From positions 1 to 5,417 of the forward strand of contig JAEXXS010000040.1 in assembly GCA_023451915.1 (NCBI GenBank): a DNA stretch of 5,417 nucleotides, in the 5' to 3' direction. Below, one piece after another: positions 5,299 through 5,417 of this stretch (positions are counted from its first letter, which is position 1; each line of letters begins with the position of its first letter). The position numbers were made by a program, and so were the translations under genes. The DNA is from Pseudomonadota bacterium. Its GTDB lineage: Bacteria; Pseudomonadota; Alphaproteobacteria; Rhizobiales; Rhizobiaceae. The notes under the pieces were generated by a model, which was not told the DNA's origin, did not search any database, and worked only from the letters and a program-made list of their open reading frames with translations.

Positions 5299-5417
5299 GT
5301 GTTTCGACAGAAACGCGCAGCTATGAGGATATTGCGCAAAGCAAACCGGTGAGTTCCACGGATCTGCCCAGCCTTGGTTCGAGGCCTTCGGCGTCGCTAT
5401 TTTCCGGCACGCGTGCG
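5295..5417 (+). CDS. tauC: Probable taurine ABC transporter permease TauC, N-terminal 41 codons (cut by window end)
   Basis: An ATG at 5295 overlaps the tauB stop by four bases (ATGA) and has the strong ribosome site AGGGAG about seven bases upstream, inside the end of tauB. The frame stays open to the right edge, giving 41 residues. These are hydrophilic and rich in Ser and Thr, consistent with the variable cytoplasmic tail that precedes the first membrane helix of this permease family; no membrane segment is visible yet. The name rests mainly on gene order (tauA-tauB-tauC), since the conserved permease loop that contacts TauB lies beyond the window. Confidence 0.82.
   Translation, partial: MSVSTETRSYEDIAQSKPVSSTDLPSLGSRPSASLFSGTRA

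Noticed and set aside
1..5417. Mobile elements, CRISPR arrays, tRNA or rRNA genes, defence or toxin genes
   Set aside because: No transposase or integrase motifs, regularly spaced repeats, cloverleaf-like sequences or terminal repeats were seen on reading both strands. The window is ordinary metabolic DNA.

Overview
The window reads as chromosomal DNA of an alphaproteobacterium. The best guess is the Brucella/Ochrobactrum (Brucellaceae) group. This rests on GC-rich codon use, a 457-residue class III aminotransferase laid out like the Ochrobactrum omega-transaminases, and tau-type transport genes typical of Rhizobiales. The genus call comes from remembered protein families, not from a search.

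Layout, left to right. (1) Bases 1-299 hold the C-terminal end of a LacI/GalR-family regulator that enters from outside the window. (2) Bases 300-494 are a gene-free gap with a perfect 15-bp palindrome, a candidate operator. (3) Bases 495-1868 encode a complete class III (omega-type) aminotransferase. (4) Bases 1890-1930 are a strong, probably two-way terminator between convergent genes. (5) Bases 1952-3166 on the minus strand encode an L-2-hydroxyglutarate oxidase (lhgO), whose likelier start is at 3142. (6) Bases 3167-3437 are a divergent control region with two separate perfect inverted repeats. (7) From 3438 to the right edge runs a plus-strand operon: tauA (taurine-binding protein with a Tat-like signal peptide), a GC-rich hairpin, tauB (ATPase) and the first 41 codons of tauC (permease, overlapping tauB by 4 bp).

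How the genes fit together. tauABC form a taurine/alkanesulfonate importer. The aminotransferase could act downstream on an imported amine such as taurine, by transfer to pyruvate, but nothing in the window proves this. The genes for later steps of taurine breakdown (xsc, pta) and for sulfur-only use (tauD) are absent here. LhgO oxidises L-2-hydroxyglutarate to 2-oxoglutarate at the membrane, and its usual partner csiD is also absent. The genes are therefore best seen as three neighbouring small-metabolite units, not one proven pathway.

No mobile element, CRISPR array, tRNA, rRNA or clearly new system was seen. The most interesting points are regulatory: the out-of-frame start placed at the only good ribosome site of lhgO, the tauA-tauB hairpin, and the dyads in the divergent gap. 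The aminotransferase also has an unusual Asn at an active-site position that is usually aromatic.
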